Source of the DNA: Theodoxus fluviatilis
Lineage: Eukaryota; Mollusca; Gastropoda; Cycloneritida; Neritidae
Direction of reading: 5' to 3'
Assembly (NCBI GenBank): GCA_034096865.1
Contig: JAWQFJ010009559.1
Coordinates: 22,501-36,129 of the forward strand
Length of the DNA stretch: 13,629 bases
How positions within the stretch are numbered: the first letter of the stretch is position 1; every line of letters begins with the position of its first letter. The notes beneath the pieces were generated by a model. That model did no database searches, was not told where the DNA came from, and saw only the letters and a list, made by a program, of their open reading frames with translations. Positions 1 through 8,909 of the stretch are shown one piece after another. The position numbers and the translations under genes are program-made.

Positions 1-3000
1 ACTGCACACACTGAGACACACACTGCACACACTGAGACACACACTGAGACACGCACCAAGACACACGCTGCACACACTGAGACACACACTGAGACACGCA
101 CCAAGACACACACTGCACACACTGAGACACACACTGAGACACACACCAAGACACACACTGCACACACTGAGACACACACTGAGACACGCACTGAGACACG
201 CACCAAGACACACGCTGCACACACTGAGACACACACTGAGACACACACCAAGACACACACTGCACACACTGAGACACACACTGAGACACACACCAAGACA
301 CACACTGCACACACTGAGACACGCACCAAGACACACACTGCACGCACTGAGACACACACTGAGACACACACTGAGACACGCACTGAGACACACACCAAGA
401 CACACACTGCACACACTGAGACACACACCAAGACACACACTGCACACACCAAGACACACACTGAGGCACACACTGAGACACGCACCAAGACACACACTGC
501 ACACACTGAGACACACACTGAGACACACACTGAGACACACACTGAGACACACACTGAGACACACACTGAGACACACACTGAGACACACACTGCACACACT
601 GAGACACACACTGAGACACACACTGAGGCACACACTGCACACACTGAGACACACACTGAGACACACACTGAGACACGCACCAAGACACACGCTGCACAGA
701 CTGAGACACACACTGAGACACACACCAAGACACACACTGCACACACTGAGACACACACTGAGACACGCACTGAGACACGCACCAAGACACACGCTGCACA
801 CACTGAGACACGCACTGAGACACACACTGAGGCACACACTGCACACACTGCACACACTGAGACACACACTGAGACACACACTGAGACACACACTGAGGCA
901 CACACTGCACACACTGAGACACACACTGAGACACGCACCAAGACACACACTGAGACACGCACCAAGACACACGCTGCACACACTGAGACACACACTGAGA
1001 CACACACTGAGACACGCACCAAGACACACACTGCACACACTGAGACACGCACCAAGACACACACTGAGACACACACTGAGACACACACCAAGACACACAC
1101 TGAGACACACACTGAGACACGCACCAAGACACACGCTGCACACACTGAGACACACACTGAGACACGCACCAAGACACACGCTGCACACACTGAGACACAC
1201 ACTGAGACACGCACCAAGACACACACTGCACACACTGAGACACACACTGAGACACGCACCAAGACACACGCTGCACAGACTGAGACACACACTGAGACAC
1301 ACACCAAGACACACACTGCACACACTGAGACACGCACCAAGACACACACTGCACACACTGAGACACACACTGAGACACGCACCAAGACACACACTGCACA
1401 CACTGAGACACGCACCAAGACACACGCTGCACAGACTGAGACACACACTGAGACACGCACCAAGACACACACTGCACACACTGAGACACACACTGAGACA
1501 CGCACCAAGACACACACTGCACACACTGAGACACACACTGAGACACACACTGAGACACGCACCAAGACACACGCTGCACAGACTGAGACACACACTGAGA
1601 CACGCACCAAGACACACGCTGCACAGACTGAGACACACACTGAGACACGCACCAAGACACACACTGCACACACTGAGACACACACTGAGACACGCACCAA
1701 GACACACGCTGCACACACTGAGACACACACTGAGACACGCACCAAGACACACGCTGCACAGACTGAGACACACACTGAGACACGCACCAAGACACACACT
1801 GCACACACTGAGACACACACTGAGACACGCACCAAGACACACACTGCACACACTGAGACACACACTGAGACACGCACCAAGACACACGCTGCACAGACTG
1901 AGACACACACTGAGACACGCACCAAGACACACACTGCACACACTGAGACACACACTGAGACACACACTGAGACACGCACCAAGACACACGCTGCACACAC
2001 TGAGACACACACTGAGACACGCACCAAGACACACACTGCACACACTGAGACACACACTGAGACACGCACCAAGACACACGCTGCACAGACTGAGACACAC
2101 ACTGAGACACACACCAAGACACACGCTGCACACACTGAGACACGCACCAAGACACACACTGCACACACTGAGACACACACCAAGACACACACTGCACACA
2201 CTGAGACACGCACCAAGACACACGCTGCACAGACTGAGACACACACTGAGACACGCACCAAGACACACACTGCACACACTGAGACACACACTGAGACACA
2301 CACTGAGACACACACTGAGACACGCACCAAGACACACGCTGCACACACTGAGACACACACTGAGACACACACTGCACACACTGAGACACACACTGAGACA
2401 CACACTGAGACACACACTGAGACACACACCAAGACACACGCTGCACACACTGAGACACGCACCAAGACACACACTGCACACACTGAGACACACACTGAGA
2501 CACGCACCAAGACACACGCTGCACAGACTGAGACACACACTGAGACACGCACCAAGACACACGCTGCACAGACTGAGACACACACTGAGACACGCACCAA
2601 GACACACGCTGCACACACTGAGACACACACTGAGACACACACCAAGACACACGCTGCACACACTGAGACACGCACCAAGACACACGCTGCACACACTGAG
2701 ACACACACTGAGACACGCACCAAGACACACACTGCACACACTGAGACACACACTGAGACACGCACTGAGACACGCACCAAGACACACACTGCACACACTG
2801 AGACACACACTGAGACACGCACTGAGACACGCACCAAGACACACACTGCACACACTGAGACACACACTGAGACACACACCAAGACACACGCTGCACACAC
2901 TGAGACACACACTGAGACACGCACTGAGACACACACTGAGACACGCACCAAGACACACACTGCACACACTGAGACACACACTGAGACACACACTGAGACA

Positions 3001-3576
3001 CACACTGAGACACACACTGAGACACGCACCAAGACACACACTGCACACACTGAGACACACACTGAGACACGCACCAAGACACACGCTGCACAGACTGAGA
3101 CACACACTGAGACACGCACCAAGACACACACTGCACACACTGAGACACACACTGAGACACGCACTGAGACACGCACCAAGACACACACTGCACACACTGA
3201 GACACACACTGAGACACGCACCAAGACACACACTGCACACACTGAGACACACACTGAGACACGCACTGAGACACGCACCAAGACACACACTGCACACACT
3301 GAGACTCACACTGAGACACACACCAAGACACACGCTGCACACACTGAGACACGCACCAAGACACACGCTGCACAGACTGAGACACACACTGAGACACGCA
3401 CCAAGACACACACTGCACACACTGAGACACACACTGAGACACGCACCAAGACACACACTGCACACACTGAGACACACACTGAGACACGCACCAAGACACA
3501 CACTGCACACACTGAGACACACACTGAGAAACACACCAAGACACACGCTGCACAGACTGAGACACACACTGAGACA
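1..3576. repeat. 45-bp higher-order minisatellite array
   Basis: The stretch is built of related 10-12-bp blocks: ACACACTGAGAC, ACGCACCAAGAC, ACACACTGCAC and ACACTGAGAC. The commonest order of four blocks gives a 45-bp higher-order unit; for example the CACC boxes near 1560, 1605 and 1650 are exactly 45 bp apart. Local gains of the 12-bp ACACACTGAGAC block make some units longer. The array starts before the window. The last units on the right decay: a CTC variant at about 3305, GAGAAACAC at about 3528 and a final GACATGCCGAGAC. On the plus strand T occurs almost only inside CTG, so the strands differ strongly in composition. The minus strand is open in long frames reading a 15-residue Val/Cys-rich repeat, but this follows from stop-free repeat DNA and has no gene-like feature. 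Confidence 0.95.
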
Positions 3577-4589
3577 TGCCGAGACAGAGACATATGAACA
3601 TAGAGAGGTGCAGCAGAAAAAGACCAAGATCAGACAGAAGTGGCAATGACAGGGAAAAAACAATATATAGATAAACATGGAGAAACAAAGACAGGTAGAT
3701 AAGAAGAAGGGGAAGAAGAAAAAAAAACCCAGACAGGCTGCAGGCTGACACTGAAAGGTTTCCTAGCAACCAAAACTGCATCATAAAGTGCTGGGAGATT
3801 TTCGTCCTCAGACTCGCAGACTTACCTCACTGTCCATAGGTTACCAACACAGAGTTATAGTCCAAGTGAGAGAGACAACATTGTGAAATGGTCGTTTTGG
3901 AGTGCCATGCATTAAATTTGAAAACGGGGTGCTGCAAGAATTTACTCTTATTGCTCCGCCTTCAGTCCTTCTTAGTTATTTAATGTAATAAAAAGTGCAT
4001 TCCTATACAGGAGATCACTGATAACTTCATTAGTGCTCTATGTCATGCTATTATACTCATTTCCTAAATTGCCATGAAGAAGCAGTCTGAAAAGGCAGCA
4101 TTGAGGGAGATAACTCTAATTGGCCTGCCTTCAGTCCTTCATTTGACATACGTGAGAGTGTGGTCGAAATGTTCCAGGTCTGTGGTACCAAGTAGTGTTC
4201 TCCAGAAGCTATCAAATGCTAGACAAAAGCAATCAGTGGGAGTCTCCTTTGTTTTCGTTTAAGGGACTGCTGTATCTATACTGCAACGTCCAATTAGTCA
4301 TTTCTCACAATTAATCCATTTTCAGAACCAGATACTGCCTGCTTTTTCATACCAATTTTGATAGCAAATTGCCTTTGACTCTCTTTGCTAGCTGATCATT
4401 GGCTTAGGAAAGGGACTTGGTGCATGCTTTCAAGGGATGCTACTCTTCCTGGCATACTTCACCATTTGTGCAGTAGTGAAAGCAATTGCCGTACACCATG
4501 GATCAAAATGTAGATCTATCTAAAATACTTACATCTGCGCAAGTCTAAAGAATGTTGGGACATAAAAACTAGATCAAGAATGGAAAAAG
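3577..4589. other. unassigned DNA between minisatellite and GLOD5-like gene
   Basis: No gene is supported here. About 3580-3735 is purine-rich (many GAGACA and GAAGAAG runs) and may be degenerate array flank. The rest is AT-rich, single-copy-looking sequence with short open frames that have no recognisable domain. A 14-bp string, GCCTTCAGTCCTTC, occurs at 3958-3971 and again at 4127-4140 within a wider weak similarity. A good splice-donor-like GAG|GTAAGT lies on the minus strand at about 3823-3828, but I could not build an exon around it. Confidence 0.5.
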
Positions 4590-5085
4590 TACAAAAATCT
4601 AACTTTATTCCCTTCATTAATTTCCAACAACAGATATTCTTGCAACTCCAGTAATGCAACAAGTAAACTGGCATTCTTTATACAAAACATGTGCATAGTA
4701 TATCAATAATACAATTTTAAACTAACATACTTTCAGAATGTCACTCACTGCACATGTGAATGGACACCACTCTAAAATGAAATGTTTTCTTCACTATTGA
4801 AGTACATGTGCTTCCACAAAGATTCAGATCATTTCATCATAGGAAATACATGTTTCGGTTTTGTAGTCTCTCCTTAATCACAAAATAGCAATGTATTCTA
4901 TCTCCAAACACCACTTATCACACTTGGGCCCATAGGAATCAAACAATTTAGGAAGAAAATTTCATCTTTCCTCAAAACATAATCCCAAGCACCAAAGCAC
5001 ACACATGTAATAAGTCATTGTCTCTGCGTATATATACGAGTCACACGGACTAGGAATGCACATCATCATGCATGCACCATCTCCA
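4590..5085 (-). other. probable 3' untranslated region of the GLOD5-like gene
   Basis: This is the stretch between the TAA stop at 5086-5088 and the likely cleavage region just past the AATAAA at 4604-4609. It is AT-rich with no coding signal. The downstream end is inferred from the poly(A) signal and could be off by tens of bases, or wrong if another signal is used. Confidence 0.45.
4604..4609 (-). promoter_or_regulatory. candidate polyadenylation signal AATAAA for the GLOD5-like gene
   Basis: The plus strand reads TTTATT, so the minus strand has a canonical AATAAA. It lies about 480 bases past the TAA stop of the last GLOD5-like exon and is followed on the minus strand by a T-rich stretch (AGATTTTTGTACTTTTTCC), as expected downstream of a poly(A) signal. 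A weaker TATAAA is at 4677-4682. The assignment follows from position and consensus only; no transcript was seen. Confidence 0.5.
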
Positions 5086-5211
<126 letters not shown>

Positions 5212-5512
5212 CTACAAAGACAGGCATCCAGTGCAGGGTTTGGCTGTATGTTTCCCTTTGTGCATGGATTCTGTAATTATCACCTTCCACTTAAACTCCA
5301 TTTGCAAATAACATCCATCCATCCATCCATCCAACCATCCATCCATCCATCCATCCATCCATCCATTCATCCAACTATTCATCTCTCAGGAAAAGAGCAA
5401 AGCTAGTGCAATGGTGAAAGGGCTGAATTCTTTGAAAGAAAAAAAATGAAAGATCCTAAATAGGTTTTTGATTAATTTTATGGTTGTAAAAAGTTAAAAT
5501 AATACAAAACAC
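5212..5512. other. 3' end of the last GLOD5-like intron, right-hand host flank of the transposon
   Basis: This is the part of the last intron between the splice acceptor (minus strand TCTTTGTAG at 5212-5220) and the transposon insertion site. It holds a CATC microsatellite at 5312-5373 and otherwise AT-rich DNA, with no gene. Confidence 0.7.
5312..5373. repeat. (CATC)n tetranucleotide microsatellite
   Basis: About fifteen CATC units in a row, with an AACC interruption near 5332 and decay to CATTCATCCAACTATTCATC at the right. It lies about 100 bp inside the last intron, on the acceptor side. Confidence 0.95.
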
Positions 5513-5516
5513 TTAA

Positions 5517-5528
5517 CCCATTTATGCC
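5517..5528. repeat. left terminal inverted repeat of the piggyBac-like element
   Basis: CCCATTTATGCC directly follows the TTAA at 5513-5516. It matches the inverted right end at 11 of 12 positions. A CCC start next to TTAA is usual for piggyBac relatives. Confidence 0.85.
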
Positions 5529-5644
5529 GAGATTTTAAATTTTTACTTTTTTATTTTTTCCCAATAGCAAATAAAATGCTAAGACTGAATATGCATTAAT
5601 TAATTTTTTTTAAACTTTTTCTTGTGTCTACAGCATTTATTTCA

Positions 5645-5666
5645 AGCGTCCTTTAAAAAGGACGCT
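5645..5666. repeat. subterminal palindrome, left copy
   Basis: Perfect 10-bp arms AGCGTCCTTT and AAAGGACGCT around a two-base AA centre, about 130 bp inside the left end. The same motif recurs at 8256-8277 and 8604-8624. Because the copies sit near both ends of the element, a role as internal repeat or transposase-binding site is plausible but unproved. Confidence 0.8.
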
Positions 5667-6005
5667 AGGATCGAGAGGGTAGAGGTTTTTTGCGCATGCA
5701 CAATAGTGAAAGAAACATGTTTCTACGACATTTTAATGAACTTTATTACCACAAACACTTGCTTTTAAAGAAGTTTTGAACTTTTGGTTTATTAACAATG
5801 CAAAGTAATGGATAAACTGTCCATTTGAAAATTCGAGAAAAAAATAAATAAAACAAAAACAAACAAAATAATCTTCTGAACCAATGCCATCCTGTTATCC
5901 TGCTAATGTGAACAATCTGGGCAAACAAAGTTGCTTTCAACGATTATACACAGCATGTCACAGCACTTCACTTTCATTGTGAGAGTTCAAGTTGTCAATC
6001 ACACA
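5667..6005. other. transposon interior between left palindrome and transposase stop
   Basis: AT-rich sequence inside the piggyBac-like element, downstream of its transposase. It holds A-rich stretches around 5838-5870 and no coding signal in any frame beyond chance length. It probably represents the transposase 3' untranslated region plus subterminal DNA. Confidence 0.5.
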
Positions 6006-7369
6006 TTACACAGGAGTATGAAATGCCACAAAACAGTACTTTCGGTGCAGTGGGACATCGCACTTCAGGCAGATTTGTTTGACCTTTTTGCCACAGTGTG
6101 CGCATCTTCTCTGGTTGGGGATTTGCTCCACCAGGTGATCCAACCCATCATATCTGATTGCTGGTGGAACTATTCTGTCCAGCTTTGCAACACATCCAAC
6201 AGGGTGGTCGGGGGGCTCAAGGCAGGCAGCAGCTTGTGACCTCTTGAGGTAGACGTGGGCGATGGAACGCCGAACTGCCAGGAGATCCATCTGCATGGAC
6301 TCTGAGGCAGGTGTTGCCCTGTACATGTGCCACGTCTGCTGCACACACAGGTCTAGACAGAAGCTGAAGATGGCAAACCACCATTTCTTGGATCTTATGG
6401 AGACACGGTACTTGTCAATGTTCTGGTCCATCCTGTCGCAACCGCCCATCGTCTTGTTATAATGCTTGATCAGGAAGGGCTGCGGGATCTTGACACGTTT
6501 TTTCTCTGCCCTTGACCATCGGGAGGCTGACTGCAGAGGGTTGACTCCTGCTGCATCTGAGACAACGTTGACGACGCTGTTATCGTTCCATCAAACCACG
6601 AGCACTCCTGTTTTTTTCTGCCTGCTGAAAGTCGTAGGTGCCTCTCTGGGTATTCTTCATAGCAGGGATGGATTTCAGTGGGCACTTCTCATTCCTGTTG
6701 GCACGAACCGTTCCTGTACATCAAATCTTCTTGCTCGTGAGGACGTCAACCAGCTTCAGAGATGTAAACAAATTATCAAAGGTCAGATGGTAGCAGTCGT
6801 CCAGCTCCTCTTGCTAGAGCTCAGAGACGAGATCAACCACCACCGCTCCACCCATTCTAATGCCTGGATACTCATCTGCATTGGCTTGCCTGCCTTTTGC
6901 GCCTTGGTAGGGTTCAAACTGGACTGGACTGGGGTGTGGCCAGCACCCACATCTTGGACACATGAAGGCAACTGCCCTGGGTGTGCTGGGGGAGGGGTGG
7001 ACACATGGAGGCAACTGCCCTGGGTGTGCTGGGGGAGGAGGAGTGCTGAAGGTCGTCCCCAGCTTGAGAGAAACGTGGACATTTTCGTCTTCAGACGACT
7101 CTTGATCAGGAACATCTCCATCACCACCACTGTTCTCCTCTGTCAGTGTACTTCTTCCACTTCGTGACACGATAGTAGCGGTAGCATTGGCAGTCAGTTG
7201 TCGTCCGGACAGGTTGTTGATGGCACACATCTTCATCCCCACTATCCTCATTAGTCAATTCATCAACATCAGGAGGGTCAAGAAAGATGTCAGCTCTTTG
7301 AAATGAGTCATCATCATCCAGCATATCAATAACATCGTTCACAGTGAATCTGAAACACATCCAAACCAT
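6006..7369 (-). pseudogene. piggyBac-like transposase pseudogene (PGBD/DDE_Tnp_1_7 family)
   Basis: Read on the minus strand, family blocks appear in order but in changing frames. (1) An acidic N-terminus with DVIDMLDDDDSF and PPDVDELTNEDSGDED, ending near 7215. (2) After a frameshift, NNLSGRQL and a Glu/Asp/Ser-rich stretch. (3) KMWVLAT at about 6950, then a frameshift into PVQFEPYQGAKG and GGAVVVDLVSEL, closed by TAG at 6814-6816. (4) FDNLFTSLKLVDVL with the second catalytic Asp, TGA at 6721-6723, then CTGTVRANR and KCPLKS. (5) Frameshifts near the A7 run (6611-6617 on the plus strand, T7) and near 6585. (6) An intact tail from about 6570: RWSRAEKKRVKIPQPF, HYNKTMGGCDRMDQ with the third catalytic Asp, and a C-terminal zinc ribbon C-x2-C-x7-C-x2-C-x4-H-x3-C-x4-H ending at the stop. 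The segment that should carry the first catalytic Asp is absent. The copy is clearly non-functional; the start at 7369 is only the first ATG of the N-terminal frame. Confidence 0.9.
6956..7041. repeat. 43-bp tandem duplication inside the transposase pseudogene
   Basis: Two copies (6956-6998 and 6999-7041) beginning GGACACATG and sharing GGCAACTGCCCTGGGTGTGC differ at only a few bases. The 43-bp period is not a multiple of three, so the duplication shifts the reading frame. It lies exactly where family sequence is missing between the acidic N-terminus and the KMWVLAT block, so it probably marks the deletion junction. Confidence 0.9.
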
Positions 7370-8105
7370 ACATAAACAAGAAGGGCAATGCCCACACGAC
7401 TCACATGCTTGACCTTGACCTTTATATGACCTTGACCTTCAGGTGACCTTCAAGGTCAAGGTCAACCAACTAAACCTACCAATGACATCATACACAAAGA
7501 AATGCTTTACACATTTTTCCTACCAAAATACATGTGACCTTGACCCAAGGTCAAGGTCATCCAAGGTCATGCAACACAAAGCTGTTAATTCAAGGCATAG
7601 GAAGCACAATGGTGCTTATTGGCACTTTCTACCATGAGATATAGTCACTTTTAGTGGTTCACTACCCCATTTTGGTCACATTTCATAAGGGTCAAAGTGA
7701 CCTTGACCTTGATGATATGTGAACAAATGTGTCTCATGATGAAAGTATAACATGTGCCCCACATAATTATTAAGTTTGAAACAGTTATCTTCCATAGTTC
7801 AGGGTCAAGGTCACTTCAAAATATGTATACAATCCAACTTTGAAGAGCTCCTGTGACCTTGACCTTGAAGCAAGGTCAACCAAACTGGTATCAAAAGATA
7901 GGGCTTGCTTTGACCTATATACCACTTGTAGCTGAGGTCGCCATTCTCAATAACGTGGGAGAAAATTGGGAAAATGTGAAAAATGACTGTTTTTGAGACC
8001 ACATTTATGGCTCCTGTGACCTTGACCTTGAAGCAAGGTCAAGTCACTATGTATATTTTTTGAGGCCTTGTCATCATACACCATCATGCCACATTTGGTG
8101 TTGAT

Positions 8106-8119
8106 AGACTTAATAGTCT
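8106..8119. repeat. short palindrome in the nested element
   Basis: AGACT and AGTCT arms around TAAT. It is followed by CTCCGAGAAAAAT and then the GGAC microsatellite. It may be a subterminal structural motif of the element, but could be chance at this length. Confidence 0.45.
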
Positions 8120-8162
8120 CCGAGAAAAATCCAACGTTTAAGTTTTTTACGGACGCCCGCCC

Positions 8163-8186
8163 GGACGGACGGACGGACGGACGGAC
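8163..8186. repeat. (GGAC)n microsatellite within the nested element
   Basis: Six GGAC units in a row, preceded by the related GGACGCCCGCCC. The position just before the terminal hairpin matches the microsatellite slot of pearl-like and Helentron-derived elements. Confidence 0.9.
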
Positions 8187-8204
8187 GACACGGCTCAGTA
8201 CATA

Positions 8205-8231
8205 GACTCACTTTTGCTTCGCATGTGAGTC
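8205..8231. repeat. terminal hairpin of the nested element
   Basis: GACTCAC (8205-8211) pairs with GTGAGTC (8225-8231) over a 13-base loop. The right arm is part of the 11-bp inverted end shared with 7398-7408, so the same motif occurs three times: once at the left end and twice at the right end. Confidence 0.75.
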
Positions 8232-8255
8232 AAAAACCTCTGGCCAGTCAGTCCT

Positions 8256-8277
8256 AGCGTCCTTTTTAAAGGACAGC
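8256..8277. repeat. subterminal palindrome, middle copy
   Basis: AGCGTCCTTT followed by TT and AAAGGAC, then an imperfect outer arm (AGC instead of GCT). It is the same motif as at 5645-5666 and lies 24 bp past the nested element. Confidence 0.75.
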
Positions 8278-8603
8278 AGATCTAAACTGTCTATATCACA
8301 AACTATGGACTAAATTCACAAAAGCAAAAATACAGTTTTAGATGTTGCCTTTATATACAAATTGTCTTCAATAATGTTATTAAAAATGTTGTTAATTAAA
8401 AAAATTAAGCCTTACATTGTTTGGGAACTCATCTTGATCACCTCAGCACGTGAATTTTGAATGGTGTCAACCATGACTATTTACTGTCAAGAGAGATCAC
8501 TCTCTCCAACTTGGCTTCTGAAACATTGTTACCTCCCTAACACCAATCAGTGATTTAGATCTATCTCAGACTATTTAATAAAAATCAGGATGGGAAAACA
8601 TAA

Positions 8604-8624
8604 GTGTCCTTTTTAAAGGACGCC
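8604..8624. repeat. subterminal palindrome, right copy next to the terminal repeat
   Basis: GTGTCCTTT, TT, then AAAGGACGCC. Compared with the perfect left copy, one arm carries a T for C and the other an end change. It ends two bases from the right terminal inverted repeat at 8626-8637, whereas the left copy is about 115 bp from the left repeat, so the ends are asymmetric as is common in piggyBac elements. Confidence 0.75.
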
Positions 8625-8625
8625 A

Positions 8626-8637
8626 GGCTTAAATGGG
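8626..8637. repeat. right terminal inverted repeat of the piggyBac-like element
   Basis: GGCTTAAATGGG, directly followed by TTAA at 8638-8641. Its reverse complement matches the left end at 11 of 12 positions. Confidence 0.85.
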
Positions 8638-8675
8638 TTAAGTATTTTGAATTGTGGGGGACAATGTTCAGCTTC

Positions 8676-8677
<2 letters not shown>

Positions 8678-8743
<66 letters not shown>

Positions 8744-8761
8744 TGTGAATGTGTGTGTGAA

Positions 8762-8794
<33 letters not shown>

Positions 8795-8909
8795 ACATGT
8801 GTGTGTGTGTGTGTGTGTGTGTGAGTGTGTGTTTTTTTCTGTGCACATGTGTGTGCACGTGTGTGTGTGTGTGAGTATGTGTTTATGTGCACGTGTGTGT
8901 GTGTGTGTT
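8678..8909. repeat. long compound (TG)n microsatellite
   Basis: A pure TG run of about 59 bp (8678-8736) continues as interrupted TG with TATG, GAATG, GCACATG and GAG interruptions. It starts 36 bp past the right TTAA of the transposon. Open frames through it on either strand (Cys/Val or His/Thr repeats) are repeat artefacts. Confidence 0.97.

Larger units (their letters stand above)
7398..8231. mobile_element. nested non-autonomous element, pearl/Helentron-like architecture
   Basis: The ends are inverted: GACTCACATGC at 7398-7408 and GCATGTGAGTC at 8221-8231. The right end also folds with GACTCAC at 8205-8211 into a 7-bp-stem hairpin at the very terminus. Between them TGACCTTGACC starts near 7427, 7534, 7698, 7854 and 8017; the last four are about 160 bp apart and imply tandem core repeats. 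7847-7879 and 8010-8042 are nearly identical over about 33 bases. A GGAC microsatellite (8163-8186) precedes the terminal hairpin. No target duplication is visible and no protein is encoded. Bivalve pearl elements and Helentron-derived short elements (subterminal inverted repeats, core repeats, ACGG-type microsatellite, 3' hairpin) are the closest architectures I know. The family name is an inference; the boundaries and inverted ends are seen directly. Confidence 0.7.
5513..8641 (-). mobile_element. piggyBac-like DNA transposon, defective, with TTAA target site duplication
   Basis: The element proper is 5517-8637 (3,121 bp), flanked by TTAA at 5513-5516 and 8638-8641, the target duplication of the piggyBac superfamily. 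The left end reads CCCATTTATGCC and the right end, on the opposite strand, CCCATTTAAGCC: 12-bp terminal inverted repeats with one mismatch. Inside are a decayed piggyBac transposase on the minus strand (6006-7369), three related AGCGTCCTTT palindromes near the ends, and a nested second element (7398-8231). Without the nested element it would be about 2.3 kb, typical of this superfamily. It lies in the last intron of the GLOD5-like gene, in the same orientation. It cannot code for active transposase but keeps its ends, so mobilisation in trans by a related enzyme is conceivable (inference). Confidence 0.88.

Noticed and set aside
1..3576. CRISPR array interpretation of the regular repeats
   Set aside because: Units are contiguous with no unique spacers, block lengths vary, and the context is eukaryotic.
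3306..3593. Open frame on the minus strand with a 15-residue Val/Cys-rich repeat
   Set aside because: It is the translation of a stop-poor 45-bp minisatellite. Other frames are also open, there is no signal peptide or domain, and the frame starts only in flanking sequence.
3823..4088. Possible minus-strand exon between a CTTTTCAG acceptor (about 4087) and a GAG|GTAAGT donor (3825/3826)
   Set aside because: All three frames of the would-be exon contain stops, and it lies beyond the likely poly(A) site of the GLOD5-like gene. The donor match is probably chance.
4074..4262. 62-codon plus-strand open frame
   Set aside because: No domain, no splice or conservation evidence, and the length is expected by chance.
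6466..7167. 233-codon open frame on the plus strand
   Set aside because: It is antisense to the recognisable piggyBac transposase blocks on the minus strand and has no family features of its own.
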